A stretch of DNA of 64,000 nucleotides from Lacrimispora amygdalina. GTDB lineage: Bacteria > Bacillota > Clostridia > Lachnospirales > Lachnospiraceae. The notes under the pieces are model-generated. The model did not search any database and was not told where the DNA came from. It saw nothing but the letters and a program-made list of their open reading frames with translations. Positions 47,151 to 56,128 of the stretch are shown here, in pieces. The stretch's first letter is position 1. Each line of letters begins with the position of its first letter. Position numbers and translations under genes: made by a program. The stretch is from the NCBI RefSeq assembly GCF_900205965.1, contig NZ_OAOF01000004.1:1-64000 (forward strand), read 5' to 3'.

Positions 47151-47993
47151 ATGGGTAAAATTGAGATCGCTGCAAAATGGATGATTGATCTGGCTGACGA
47201 TAACTCACATGGCTATGATCAGACGCATAGATGGGGACCTGACTATGATTGCTCTTCCGCCGTCATCACAGCATGGGAGAAAGCAGGTGTGCCCGTTAAA
47301 AGTAACGGAGCTGCAGCTACCGGTTCCATGTACAGGCCTTTTCTGAAATGCGGGTTTTCTGACGTTACTGATCAGATCACACTGAGTTCCGGCAAAGGAT
47401 TAAAATATGGTGATGTACTGCTAAAGACCGGAACCAGCGGACATACTGCCATGTATATCGGCAGCAGTAAAATTGTACATGCCAGCATTAATGAAAAAGG
47501 AACTGCTACCGGTGGAAAAACCGGTGATCAGAATGGAAAAGAAATCTGTGTCCGTTCTTACTACAACAAACCATGGACCTATGTTCTGCGTTATACCGGG
47601 AGCGGTGGCGGATCAGACGGGGACAGTACCATCAGAAGTTTTCAGATCTGGCTTAATAACAACTATTCAGCCGGATTAACCACAGATGGCGTATATGGAA
47701 CCAATACAAAAAAGGCTGCTACGAAAGCGTATCAGAGAGTCCTTGGTGTAACTGCCGATGGTATTTTCGGTGCAAACTCAAAAGCTGCCGTGAAAACACT
47801 GAAATCAGGAAGTAAAGGAAATGCAGTTCATCTCCTGCAGGGAATGCTCTATTGCCGGGGATATAATCCCAATGGAGTAGATGGGATCTTTGGCTCCGGA
47901 ACAACAAACGCAGTAAAGAGATTCCAGTCCGCCAAAGGGCTTGATCCCGACGGACTTGCCGGTGCCAATACGATGTATGCGCTTTATAATTAG
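47151..47993 (+). CDS. NlpC/P60-like peptidase with two peptidoglycan-binding domains
   Basis: The 280-residue protein has a phage-lysin-like NlpC/P60 peptidase (residues 1-150; Cys34 in PDYDCSSAVI, His98 in SGHTAMYIG, His110 in KIVHASINE) and two PG_binding_1 repeats (about 160-210 and 215-280; TDGVYGTNTKKA, ADGIFGANSKAA, VDGIFGSGTTNA). It would cut cell-wall peptides. There is no signal peptide, as in phage endolysins. The pectate lyase gene starts 52 nt after it, so they may be co-transcribed. Confidence 0.87.
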   Translation: MGKIEIAAKWMIDLADDNSHGYDQTHRWGPDYDCSSAVITAWEKAGVPVKSNGAAATGSMYRPFLKCGFSDVTDQITLSSGKGLKYGDVLLKTGTSGHTAMYIGSSKIVHASINEKGTATGGKTGDQNGKEICVRSYYNKPWTYVLRYTGSGGGSDGDSTIRSFQIWLNNNYSAGLTTDGVYGTNTKKAATKAYQRVLGVTADGIFGANSKAAVKTLKSGSKGNAVHLLQGMLYCRGYNPNGVDGIFGSGTTNAVKRFQSAKGLDPDGLAGANTMYALYN

Positions 47994-48045
47994 CTGCCAG
48001 CCAACACGGCAAAAGGCTATACTGTATGAAATGAGGAGAAAAAAT

Positions 48046-49635
48046 ATGGAAGACAAATTAAATATTACAGAGAGCGGAGGCTGGTTTGAAAGCGCTTATA
48101 TCAAATGGACTCCTGTCAGCAGCGCAGTTTCCTGCAAGGTGTATGTAAAACCTTCGCATGCAGCCGATTCTGCTTATGTGCAGATTGATAATGAATTAAT
48201 ACGAAGGTATTCCGCCTGTTGGAGAGCAGATGCGGCAGGTCTTACAGCCGGTCCATATGTTATGAAGACGGAAGTAATCCTCCCTGACGACACCAAACAA
48301 AGCACTGTTTCAGGCACTCTCACCGTAAGTGCAAACGACAGAACAGGGTTTGCTTTTTCAGGTAATTCTGAATATAAAACCGGGTCTGGTGCATACAAAG
48401 AAAACGGAACACTAAAAGATAATGCGCAAGTGATTTACGTGACTTCTGATACAGCAAAAACCGTAACACTTGATGTCGCAGTGAACAGTTCCGGAAAAAA
48501 ACAGACAGGTACCGGTATTGGTGAAATTTTAAAGCTGCGTCAGAAAGGATATGATACAACTCCCCTTGCGATCCGTTTTATCGGACAAGTTACAGACGAT
48601 GATATGGCTGGGCAGCTTAACAGCAAAGGATACCTTGAGGTAAAAGGAAAATCTTCCTGCAAAGAGATGAACATGACTCTGGAAGGCATTGGTGACGATG
48701 CAACCGCTTATGGATGGGGAATCTTAGTGAGAAACTGCGGAAACTTAGAAATCAGGAACCTAGGAATTATGCTGTTCCCGGACGACGGAATTTCACTTGA
48801 TACGGCAAACTGCAATATCTGGGTGCATAACAATGATATTTTTTACGGAAAAGCAGGTTCCGATGCGGACCAGGCGAAAGGTGATGGCTCTGCCGATGTT
48901 AAAAGCGGATCCACTTATATCACCCTCTCCTACAATCATTTCTGGGATTCTGGAAAATGTTCTCTTTGCGGAATGAAAGATACGGAAGAATTTTTCGTAA
49001 CCTATCATCATAACTGGTACGACCATTCCGACTCCCGCCATCCCAGAATCAGGGCAGCCTCCGTACATATTTACAACAATTTCTTTGACGGAAATGCCAA
49101 ATACGGAGTTGGTGTTACGAAAGGAAGTTCCGCGTTTGTGGAAGCAAACTTTTTCAGACATTGCAAATATCCTATGATGAGTTCCTTACAAGGTACGGAT
49201 ACTTTGGGTAAAGGTACGTTTTCCGGCGAAAACGGCGGTATGATCAAAGCATTTAACAATCATATAGAAAATGCCTCAAGCCTGATCTATGCAAACTCCA
49301 ATGCCGGAACAACAGGGAACGATGCAGTATCCTTTGACGCTTATCTGGCGTCTGCAAGAAATGAAACCGTACCAGCTTCTTATAAAACTTTGGCTGGAGA
49401 GACTGCTTATAACAATTTTGATACCAGCAGGGATATAGGCGTCACCCCTTCTGCTATTGATCCTTTGGATCAGGTGAAACAAATCGTTACAACAAGTGCC
49501 GGGCGCTTGGACCAGGGTGACTTTACCTGGATATTTGACAACGCAGTGGATGACGTTTCTTATGATTTAAATGCAGCTTTAATGTCAAAAATAAGAAGCT
49601 ATGTCACAGACCTTAAATCAGTAGGAGGGGAATAA
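48046..49635 (+). CDS. Pectate lyase (PL1 family), no visible signal peptide
   Basis: The 529-residue protein has an N-terminal beta-sandwich (about 1-90; WFESAYIKWTPVSSAV) and a right-handed beta-helix of the PL1 type, with PDDGISLDTANCNIWVHNND and the hallmark HHNWYDHSDSRHPRIR. It cleaves polygalacturonate by beta-elimination with calcium. No N-terminal signal peptide is present although the substrate is a polymer. The ATG at 48046 with GAGGAG is chosen; an upstream in-frame ATG lies inside the previous gene. Confidence 0.9.
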   Translation: MEDKLNITESGGWFESAYIKWTPVSSAVSCKVYVKPSHAADSAYVQIDNELIRRYSACWRADAAGLTAGPYVMKTEVILPDDTKQSTVSGTLTVSANDRTGFAFSGNSEYKTGSGAYKENGTLKDNAQVIYVTSDTAKTVTLDVAVNSSGKKQTGTGIGEILKLRQKGYDTTPLAIRFIGQVTDDDMAGQLNSKGYLEVKGKSSCKEMNMTLEGIGDDATAYGWGILVRNCGNLEIRNLGIMLFPDDGISLDTANCNIWVHNNDIFYGKAGSDADQAKGDGSADVKSGSTYITLSYNHFWDSGKCSLCGMKDTEEFFVTYHHNWYDHSDSRHPRIRAASVHIYNNFFDGNAKYGVGVTKGSSAFVEANFFRHCKYPMMSSLQGTDTLGKGTFSGENGGMIKAFNNHIENASSLIYANSNAGTTGNDAVSFDAYLASARNETVPASYKTLAGETAYNNFDTSRDIGVTPSAIDPLDQVKQIVTTSAGRLDQGDFTWIFDNAVDDVSYDLNAALMSKIRSYVTDLKSVGGE

Positions 49636-49650
49636 TCCCCAGTACGCGAT

Positions 49651-49684
49651 AACACGCGGCAGGTACGACTTGCCGCGTGTTTTT
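49651..49684 (+). terminator. Terminator of the pectate lyase gene
   Basis: ACACGCGGCA and TTGCCGCGTGT form a near-perfect stem followed by TTTTT. Confidence 0.85.
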
Positions 49685-49698
49685 ACAATGCATTACCG

Positions 49699-50553
49699 TC
49701 AAATTGTAAATGTCTGCTTAATCATGCTTTTGATTGCCATCATCTCAGAATTGGAGATCTCCGCATTAAACTCAGACCGGGTGTATAAACAAATGTTTTC
49801 AATATCTATATCCGATAACTTCCCGCTGTTTGTAATCTGATTCCATAATAAAGTAAAAATGAATCTGCCTGAATCAGATAGAAATTTCGTATCCATATCA
49901 AAATGTGAAAGCTGAAAAACAGATTTAAAAGCTTCACCTAAGTCATTTTTTATACTATCCAAGTCATCATAACTTTTCGATTTTCCATTATCCAACCATT
50001 CTCCTGTAGTTATTAATCCTCCCTCAGATTGTAATTTTGACAATCTGACTACTTCTTGCGGATATTCTTTTTCTAATATTGGCAGCGGAAGTTTATTTCT
50101 GCATGATAGTTGGATATTAACATCAAAATTATGGAGATATTGGCAGGCACGGTGATTCAAGGTCTCAACTCTTAAGCCATGAAAATCCGAAGTACCTGGT
50201 TCAAATAAAACATTGATTTCATTTTCTCGTTTTCTCAGGCCACAGCTCACCCAGCCAATCAGTATGGCGTTTGCGAATGCATCAATGATTGTATATGTGG
50301 AACTGTAAGGAAACGAATATGCAGGAAGTATTCGCATTGCAGGAATGCCATATTTATTTATCAGAGTATCCTTCGTATATTCACCCAGCCGTCCTGGATA
50401 AAATGAGGAATATAAGGAGGGTGAATAGGTGCCTGATGCAATAACCAGGGAAGATTTATTTTTCTCCAGGATCTTTGCTGCATGTTCAATTCGTTTATCA
50501 TGTATCCCTTTCTCCCAGTTTCCTTCCACGGAAATAAAATGTAAATCAATCAC
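49699..50553 (-). CDS. Protein of unknown function, DUF218/YdcF-like N-terminus
   Basis: The 284-residue protein is not firmly recognised. The first 100 residues (SLVIASGTYSPSLY, DTLINKYGIPAMRILPA) resemble the DUF218/YdcF fold, where a conserved Ser/Thr-rich loop follows the first strand; the rest (about 180-284) is helical and unassigned. There is no signal peptide. It follows the kinase gene (50571-51692) by 17 nt on the same strand, so the two form an operon. Confidence 0.6.
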   Translation of the reverse strand: MIDLHFISVEGNWEKGIHDKRIEHAAKILEKNKSSLVIASGTYSPSLYSSFYPGRLGEYTKDTLINKYGIPAMRILPAYSFPYSSTYTIIDAFANAILIGWVSCGLRKRENEINVLFEPGTSDFHGLRVETLNHRACQYLHNFDVNIQLSCRNKLPLPILEKEYPQEVVRLSKLQSEGGLITTGEWLDNGKSKSYDDLDSIKNDLGEAFKSVFQLSHFDMDTKFLSDSGRFIFTLLWNQITNSGKLSDIDIENICLYTRSEFNAEISNSEMMAIKSMIKQTFTI

Positions 50554-50570
50554 AGTTAATCCTCCTCAGC

Positions 50571-51692
50571 CTATATCCCCAAATGTTCCAAAAGCATATC
50601 TACAATTTCTTCCATTGTATCTGACTGCTTCTCCATTTCAGCGACAAACTTAAACTGATTTTTAGCACGAATCAGATTGTGATTCTCTTTATGTATCTTA
50701 AAATACCGGTCACCTTCCAGATAATCAGTCAAAAAACGAACTCCACATTCCAAAGTCATAATTATGGCGGCCAGGGGAAGCCATTTAATTTCCTGGGCAG
50801 TCAGAGTCTGCCCCATTGCCTCAAGAAATCCTTTTGTATATGCTTCATACTTTTCAAGATTTAACTTTAATTCTTCCAGATTCTCGCCGTCTTCTGCTAT
50901 TGTACTTCCACACGAACGGATTGCATCCCCATAATCATATAATGCGCTTCCCGGCATCACTGTATCTAAGTCAATCACACATCTGCCTTTTCCTGTTGCA
51001 TCATCCAGCAGGACATTATTAATTTTCGTGTCATTATGAGTAACGCGAAGAGGAATAGCGCCGATTTTCAGACCACGAACCAACGTCGCTGCCATTTCTT
51101 CTCTGGACAACGCAAATTGGATTTCTTCAGAACACTGGTATGCTCTTTGCAGCAGATCATCATGTACTGCCTTTTTCAGATTTTCCAGACGCCAAATTGT
51201 ATTGTGAAACCCTTCTATTGTCTCAATCAGGCTATCTGCCGGATATTCGTCAAGTAAACGCTGAAACTGACCAAATGCTTTACCAGCTTCATATAACATG
51301 TTCACATCTTCAGCAAAGGTATGTCCGGTTGCATGTTCCACAAAAACATAGGCTCTCCAGAAATTACCTTCATCATCCCGGAAATAACTCTGGTCATCAT
51401 TCGTTTTTATTAAAGTCAGAATCTCATACTCATCTGTCTTCTGCTCATCAGTAATACGGTCATTTAAGTAGGAAGTGACATGTTCAATATTTTCCATTAA
51501 GCCAACTGTATTTTTAAACACCAGATGATTAACCCTTTGCAAAATATAATGCGTTAGTTTTTTTTCATCAACCATATAAGTCACTTTAAATGTGTCATTA
51601 ATATGACCGTCTCCATAAGGTTCTGCCAGTTTAAAGACTCCTTTAAAGGTAAATTGATTGCATATTTGTTTCAGTTTTTCCTCTTTTTCCAT
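50571..51692 (-). CDS. Phosphotransferase of the APH/NahK (N-acetylhexosamine kinase-like) family
   Basis: The 373-residue protein has a protein-kinase-like fold: N-lobe GHINDTFKVTYM, catalytic loop VTHNDTKINNVLLDD (Asp and Asn), and metal motif CVIDLDTVMPGSALYDYGDA. These match the phosphotransferase family that includes N-acetylhexosamine 1-kinase. It probably phosphorylates an amino sugar or choline-like metabolite; the exact substrate is not visible. It forms an operon with the DUF218-like gene. Confidence 0.87.
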   Translation of the reverse strand: MEKEEKLKQICNQFTFKGVFKLAEPYGDGHINDTFKVTYMVDEKKLTHYILQRVNHLVFKNTVGLMENIEHVTSYLNDRITDEQKTDEYEILTLIKTNDDQSYFRDDEGNFWRAYVFVEHATGHTFAEDVNMLYEAGKAFGQFQRLLDEYPADSLIETIEGFHNTIWRLENLKKAVHDDLLQRAYQCSEEIQFALSREEMAATLVRGLKIGAIPLRVTHNDTKINNVLLDDATGKGRCVIDLDTVMPGSALYDYGDAIRSCGSTIAEDGENLEELKLNLEKYEAYTKGFLEAMGQTLTAQEIKWLPLAAIIMTLECGVRFLTDYLEGDRYFKIHKENHNLIRAKNQFKFVAEMEKQSDTMEEIVDMLLEHLGI

Positions 51693-51941
51693 TGAACCCT
51701 CCCATCTTGCCTCATTATAACGACGTTTAAATGCTGTGTCAAGATATGGGAGAACCCATGCTTACTCTCATTTTACATACTTCACTTAGGCAAAGTGCTG
51801 CCGGACAAGTTCTGATCGAACAGATACAGTTCAGCACTACCTCGTGAAGCACATTTTTTTGTATAATATTCCACTACATGTAAATAATAATTTATTAATG
51901 GCGAGTAATAAAATAACTTTTTATGCAGAGGAGAATATTAT

Positions 51942-52181
51942 ATGAATCGAGATAAACTCATAGCCCAGGTAAAAAACGAATATGCACGAATAGCCTCTTC
52001 GGAATCCCAGCAGCACTTTCATCAGACGACAACCGAGATCACACCCGAAGCTTATTATGAAAATCTGTTAAGTAACGTTATAGACGAAATTAACAAAGGA
52101 ACTTTCGATAATTTCAAATCAGGCGAAGAAGTAGTGACCGCTATTGCAAATGATAAATCCTGGCTTTCAGGTTGGAAATAG
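51942..52181 (+). CDS. Small acidic protein of unknown function (79 aa)
   Basis: Not recognised. The 79-residue product is hydrophilic and helical (KLIAQVKNEYARIASSES at the start, ending NDKSWLSGWK), without membrane segment or Cys. A GAGGAG ribosome-binding site and its own terminator support expression. Confidence 0.65.
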   Translation: MNRDKLIAQVKNEYARIASSESQQHFHQTTTEITPEAYYENLLSNVIDEINKGTFDNFKSGEEVVTAIANDKSWLSGWK

Positions 52182-52194
52182 AAACAAAAATTAC

Positions 52195-52231
52195 AAAAAA
52201 ACCGCAGCCCTTTTTAATGGATTGCGGTTTT
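52195..52231. terminator. Terminator between the 79-aa gene and marR
   Basis: AAAAACCGCA and TGCGGTTTTT pair across a short loop; usable from both sides. Confidence 0.8.
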
Positions 52232-52253
52232 TATTAATCCATATTTTCTATAT

Positions 52254-52832
52254 TTAAAATTCCTTTCCTCGCCCCTGTCCCCTTCCGGATCTGGAGCCAA
52301 AATGTCTGCCACCCGGAAAGCGGTCATCAAAACGTCCGTTAAATGGATTCCCTCTGTGCATGCGCGGATCAAAATCACGTTCATTTTGTTCATCTCCAAG
52401 TTCATTTTCCAGAGATTCGATAATGCGATTAAGATATTCGTTTAAGTTTTTTTGTTCTTCTTCACTCAGGCAATCGAACAGCTTATCAAAGCTGAATTCC
52501 GGTTCTGCTGATTGTGTTGCATTAATTCCTTCGTTTGTGAGTTTAATATTCATAACCCGGCGGTCAGTTTCTGATGGAGTACGTACTATGTACCCATTCT
52601 TTTCCAGCTTAGAAAGAAGTTCACCTAATGATTGGGGTCTCATGTCCAGCAGGTATGATAACTCTTTTTGGCTGATTTCCTGCTTCATCTTAAGTATCGC
52701 TAAAACCCTTCCCTGACCTTTGCGTGGATCGCCCATAGGGCCAAAGTGCATATGGTTCAGTTGATGATACTTATGGAGCAGCCACTCAACACGTGTAAGT
52801 TGCATGATTAAGTCAAATTTTTTTTCTTCCAT
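52254..52832 (-). CDS. MarR family regulator with Arg/Gly-rich tail
   Basis: The 192-residue protein has a MarR winged helix (EISQKELSYLLDMRPQSLGE, then LEKNGYIVRTPSETDRRVMN) and an unusual C-terminal tail of about 35 residues rich in Arg, Gly and Phe (DRFPGGRHFGSRSGRGQGRG). It represses itself most likely through three AGGTACCT palindromes around its consensus promoter. No transporter or enzyme follows in the same operon. Confidence 0.92.
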   Translation of the reverse strand: MEEKKFDLIMQLTRVEWLLHKYHQLNHMHFGPMGDPRKGQGRVLAILKMKQEISQKELSYLLDMRPQSLGELLSKLEKNGYIVRTPSETDRRVMNIKLTNEGINATQSAEPEFSFDKLFDCLSEEEQKNLNEYLNRIIESLENELGDEQNERDFDPRMHRGNPFNGRFDDRFPGGRHFGSRSGRGQGRGKEF

Positions 52833-52863
52833 CTTATATTCCTCCAGTTATCTGCAAATTAAT

Positions 52864-52931
52864 AAGGTACCTTTTGATGTCATTATACAGGTACCTTATT
52901 AATTTGTCAATACTATTTTTGAAGGTACCTT
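52864..52931 (-). promoter_or_regulatory. marR promoter with three palindromic operators
   Basis: Minus strand: TTGACA (52910-52905), 17 nt, TATAAT (52887-52882). AGGTACCT palindromes lie at 52864-52873, 52888-52897 (between -35 and -10) and 52922-52931. The rest of the 308-bp gap up to 53140 is AT-rich and holds the upstream region of the nirJ1 operon; nothing else is seen. Confidence 0.8.
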
Positions 52932-53140
52932 TTATTTTTTTCTACCGATATCTCACTGCCATATTAAATCAATCTATGCGTAAATTTAACCTCTAGCTAA
53001 TTTTTCGTAATATATCAGCTTACAGTAACCTGCTATTCTGAAATAATCCAAATACGCTTCATAATATCTATACATTCACGATATAAATAAGAATATATAT
53101 GAAACCTTGTTTTCGATTTGCTTGTTGAAAAGGAGCTATT

Positions 53141-54325
53141 ATGGTAGGAATAACTAAACTATTATGCAATTCAGATAATTTTGGTGACAAATTACGTTAT
53201 GTACCAGAAGCATCAAAACAAAAATCCGGTACCAGTACAGGCTATGGACCTGTAGTGGTATGGAATTGTACCAATCAATGTAATTTAAAATGCAAACACT
53301 GCTATGCTGATTCAAACAGCAGGAAATCCGAGGAAGAGTTAAATACCAAAGAGGCTAAACATTTAATCGATGACCTGGCAAGACTACATATCCCGGTACT
53401 GCTTTTATCCGGAGGCGAACCGCTGATGAGGGAAGACATCTTCGAATTAATTTATTATGCAAATAAATATAATATACGTATTACTATCTCAACAAACGGT
53501 ACATTAATAGATAAAGATATCGCGAAAGATTTAAAAAAGGCTTGCGTAAGTTATACAGGTATCAGTTTAGACGGTATTGGTACCAGACATGATGATTTTA
53601 GAGGAATCCCCGGTAGTTTTAATAAATCATTGGAAGGAATAAGGAACTGCCTGGAAATTGGACAAAAGGCTGGTCTTCGTTTTACAATTAACCGGGATAA
53701 TTATGATCAGTTAAATGATATCTTTGCCCTGATAAAAGAAGAAAAAATTCCCAGAGTATGTTTTTATCACCTTGCCTATTCTGGAAGGGGAAGCAAGGTG
53801 ATATCATTGGATATTGAGAAAGAAGAAAAAAGGGCTGCTTTAGATTTGATTATGCAAAAGGCACTGGAATTCGGAAATAAAGTGGAAATTTTAACAGTTG
53901 ATAATCATGCTGACAACGTTTATTTATATCTGCAGGCTAAAAAGAAATACCCTCAACTGGCAGACAGAATATGGGAATTAATACAAATGAATGGCGGAAA
54001 CAGATCCGGTATTGCAATTGGGAACATTGATTTCAAAGGTAATGTACATGCTGACCAGTTTACGTGGCATCATACCTTTGGTAATGTAAAGGAAACTAAA
54101 TTCAGCGAAATATGGACAAATCCAACAAATCCAGTAGCAATTGGTCTAAGGGACAGAAAAACCTTATTAAAAGGAAGATGCAGCAAATGCTGTTGGCTGA
54201 ACGTTTGTAATGGTAATCTCCGGGTCAGGGCAGAAGCCGTTACCAGTGATTTCTGGGCATCAGACCCGGCATGTTATCTCACCAATGAAGAAATCGGAGT
54301 ACCTGAAGATACAGGGTTGGTTTAG
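53141..54325 (+). CDS. nirJ1: Radical SAM protein NirJ1/AhbC-like (heme or d1-heme pathway)
   Basis: The 394-residue radical SAM enzyme has the CxxxCxxC cluster in CNLKCKHCYADS and LSGGEPLMRED as the SAM glycine motif, plus a C-terminal SPASM-like Cys set (CSKCCWLNVC, ending DPACYL). The N-terminus (ITKLLCNSDNFGDKLRY) is that of NirJ1/AhbC proteins that act on siroheme-derived tetrapyrroles. It is followed by the two siroheme decarboxylase subunits, so it probably works on didecarboxysiroheme. A second radical SAM (AhbD or NirJ2) is not in the window. Confidence 0.88.
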   Translation: MVGITKLLCNSDNFGDKLRYVPEASKQKSGTSTGYGPVVVWNCTNQCNLKCKHCYADSNSRKSEEELNTKEAKHLIDDLARLHIPVLLLSGGEPLMREDIFELIYYANKYNIRITISTNGTLIDKDIAKDLKKACVSYTGISLDGIGTRHDDFRGIPGSFNKSLEGIRNCLEIGQKAGLRFTINRDNYDQLNDIFALIKEEKIPRVCFYHLAYSGRGSKVISLDIEKEEKRAALDLIMQKALEFGNKVEILTVDNHADNVYLYLQAKKKYPQLADRIWELIQMNGGNRSGIAIGNIDFKGNVHADQFTWHHTFGNVKETKFSEIWTNPTNPVAIGLRDRKTLLKGRCSKCCWLNVCNGNLRVRAEAVTSDFWASDPACYLTNEEIGVPEDTGLV

Positions 54326-54350
54326 ACATATGACGGAGGTATATTAGAAT

Positions 54351-54806
54351 ATGGTGAATAATTATAATAATTTGCTGAATATGATTCAGAATGGTTTCCC
54401 TATTGAACCAAGACCCTTTTTATCTATTGCTAATCAATTGGGAATGTCAGAAATTGAAGTTCTGAAAATCATAAAAGAGTTAACAGAACAAGGAACTATC
54501 CGCAGGTTAGGTGGTATTTTTGATTCAAAAAAATTAGGTTATACAGGTACATTATGTGCTATGGAAGTATCTGAGAATAAGATCGGAGAAGTCTCTCAGA
54601 TTATAAACAGTTATCCCTGTGTTACACATAATTATCTTAGAGATCATAAATACAATATGTGGTTTACTCTGATTGTACCTTCTCAATACAGTCTTGATGC
54701 ACATATCAATGAGATAAAAAACAAAACCGGAATTAATGAAATCATGATTTTGAACTCTCTGCAGACTTTTAAAATTAATGTTAATTTAAAGATTAAAGGA
54801 GAATAG
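54351..54806 (+). CDS. ahbA: Siroheme decarboxylase subunit AhbA-like (Lrp/AsnC fold)
   Basis: The 151-residue protein has an Lrp-like HTH (FLSIANQLGMSEIEVLKIIK, GTIRRLGGIFDSKKLGYTG) and a RAM-like domain (THNYLRDHKYNMWFTLI). AhbA/B form a heterodimer that removes two carboxyl groups from siroheme. The motif RRLGG and the HNYLRDHKYNMWFT stretch are typical. It begins 25 nt after nirJ1. Confidence 0.87.
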   Translation: MVNNYNNLLNMIQNGFPIEPRPFLSIANQLGMSEIEVLKIIKELTEQGTIRRLGGIFDSKKLGYTGTLCAMEVSENKIGEVSQIINSYPCVTHNYLRDHKYNMWFTLIVPSQYSLDAHINEIKNKTGINEIMILNSLQTFKINVNLKIKGE

Positions 54807-54809
54807 TTT

Positions 54810-55301
54810 ATGGAAATTTCTCAGAAAAAACAGGTTATTCAAAAATTACAGGGTAAACTGCCCTTAGTACCTGAACCATATAAAGCTATTGCAGATGAAA
54901 TTGGAATATCAGAGAAAGAACTCCTTGATTATATCAAAGAATTGAAAAATAATAAAACCTTACGCAGAATAGGTGCGGTATTAAATCATAGGTCTGTAGG
55001 ATTTTTAGCTAATGCCATGGTGGTCTGGTTCGTTCCCGCTGAAAGAATAAAAGAGGTTACAGACATTATGGTTTCATTTCCTCAGGTAAGCCATTGCTAT
55101 GAACGGGAGGTTTTAAATAATTGGAGATATAATATTTATACCATGATACATTCTGATAGTTTTGATTTATGTGACGAAATTATTAAAAAGGTTTCCCAAA
55201 TGACACATATTAATAACTATGAAGTTCTATATAGCACAAAAGAATTAAAAAAAAGCAGTATGAAATATTTTTTGGACGAAGATAATAAGAATCCCTGTTA
55301 A
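54810..55301 (+). CDS. ahbB: Siroheme decarboxylase subunit AhbB-like (Lrp/AsnC fold)
   Basis: The 163-residue protein is homologous in layout to the preceding gene: HTH (YKAIADEIGISEKELLDYIK), TLRRIGAVLNHRSVGFLANA, and CYEREVLNNWRYNIYTMIH. It starts 3 nt after the ahbA stop. The pair plus the NirJ1-like enzyme would take siroheme toward Fe-coproporphyrin III or a related tetrapyrrole. Confidence 0.87.
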   Translation: MEISQKKQVIQKLQGKLPLVPEPYKAIADEIGISEKELLDYIKELKNNKTLRRIGAVLNHRSVGFLANAMVVWFVPAERIKEVTDIMVSFPQVSHCYEREVLNNWRYNIYTMIHSDSFDLCDEIIKKVSQMTHINNYEVLYSTKELKKSSMKYFLDEDNKNPC

Positions 55302-55322
55302 AACCGGGATTAAGTGCAGTGT

Positions 55323-55358
55323 AAAACCGCAGTCCTTTTTTATAAGGGTTGCGGTTTT
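55323..55358. terminator. Terminator after ahbB
   Basis: AAAACCGCA/TGCGGTTTT outer stem with CCTT/AGGG inside; T run on the plus strand. Confidence 0.8.
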
Positions 55359-55372
55359 AAATAAGAACTTCT

Positions 55373-56128
55373 TTAATATGGATAGACATATCCCTCCACT
55401 TTTTCTGCTGGTGTTATTTTTGTCACCATTATAATAGGATCCGCATACTTATGTCCATCATAATCATCGTAGTTTAAAGTCAGGATTCCCTCTACGGTTA
55501 TCCAGGTATCTTCTTTTAAATCTGATACTCCCCTGTAATTACAGTGAATTCCTGCAGGCGCCAGATCAGCCACACAACAAGTCATCGCCAGTCGAGCCAC
55601 TGCAAACTCATTTTCTCCATAGACCTTAGGATCTTTCAGCACATATCCGGTTATTGAAATGGTATATCCTTCGTATTCTTCCATATGCATGTACAGTTCC
55701 GAATACCACATTCCAAATAAATCATCCGATACCATAATTTTCTTTTCCACCTTATAAAGCCCCGGCATTACGTTCTCATTTTCTTCTTTGGCAGATGACA
55801 TCTGCAGCTTTGAGCTTTCACCAATGGTATTATAGGAAGAGATTTCAATAGGTGTATGGGGAAGAAGCATAATGAGGACCGGGATAATCAGCAGGAAGCA
55901 ATGGCTCATGCGTATTTTATATCTGGGTCTGAACAACCTGCCGGTTCCTGCTAATGACCATAATCCCATAATGCAGGCGGTAAAATACAGATACGGCCTC
56001 ATTCTGGGAGTAACATACCGAAGATAAGCACCGCTGGCAGCGAGATAAACGATCATTCCTCCAAAAGACATCTGACAGAGGATTTCAGTTAACACCTGGG
56101 GATTTAACACTCTGACTGTTTTCTTCAT
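55373..56128 (-). CDS. TIGR03943/DUF1980 family membrane protein (YcgQ-like)
   Basis: The 251-residue protein has about three membrane helices (residues 20-100) and a C-terminal extracytoplasmic domain with the family segment MTCCVADLAPAGIHCNY and YVLKDPKVYGENEFAVARL. Members pair with a DUF318 permease (YcgR-like). The start at 56128 overlaps the permease stop by 4 nt (ATGA), so they are translationally coupled. A role in metal handling is suggested by the CobW-like domain on the partner; the substrate is unproven. Confidence 0.87.
   Translation of the reverse strand: MKKTVRVLNPQVLTEILCQMSFGGMIVYLAASGAYLRYVTPRMRPYLYFTACIMGLWSLAGTGRLFRPRYKIRMSHCFLLIIPVLIMLLPHTPIEISSYNTIGESSKLQMSSAKEENENVMPGLYKVEKKIMVSDDLFGMWYSELYMHMEEYEGYTISITGYVLKDPKVYGENEFAVARLAMTCCVADLAPAGIHCNYRGVSDLKEDTWITVEGILTLNYDDYDGHKYADPIIMVTKITPAEKVEGYVYPY

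Noticed and set aside
46578-49635. Intact prophage
   Set aside because: No integrase, terminase, capsid or tail genes and no attachment repeats seen.
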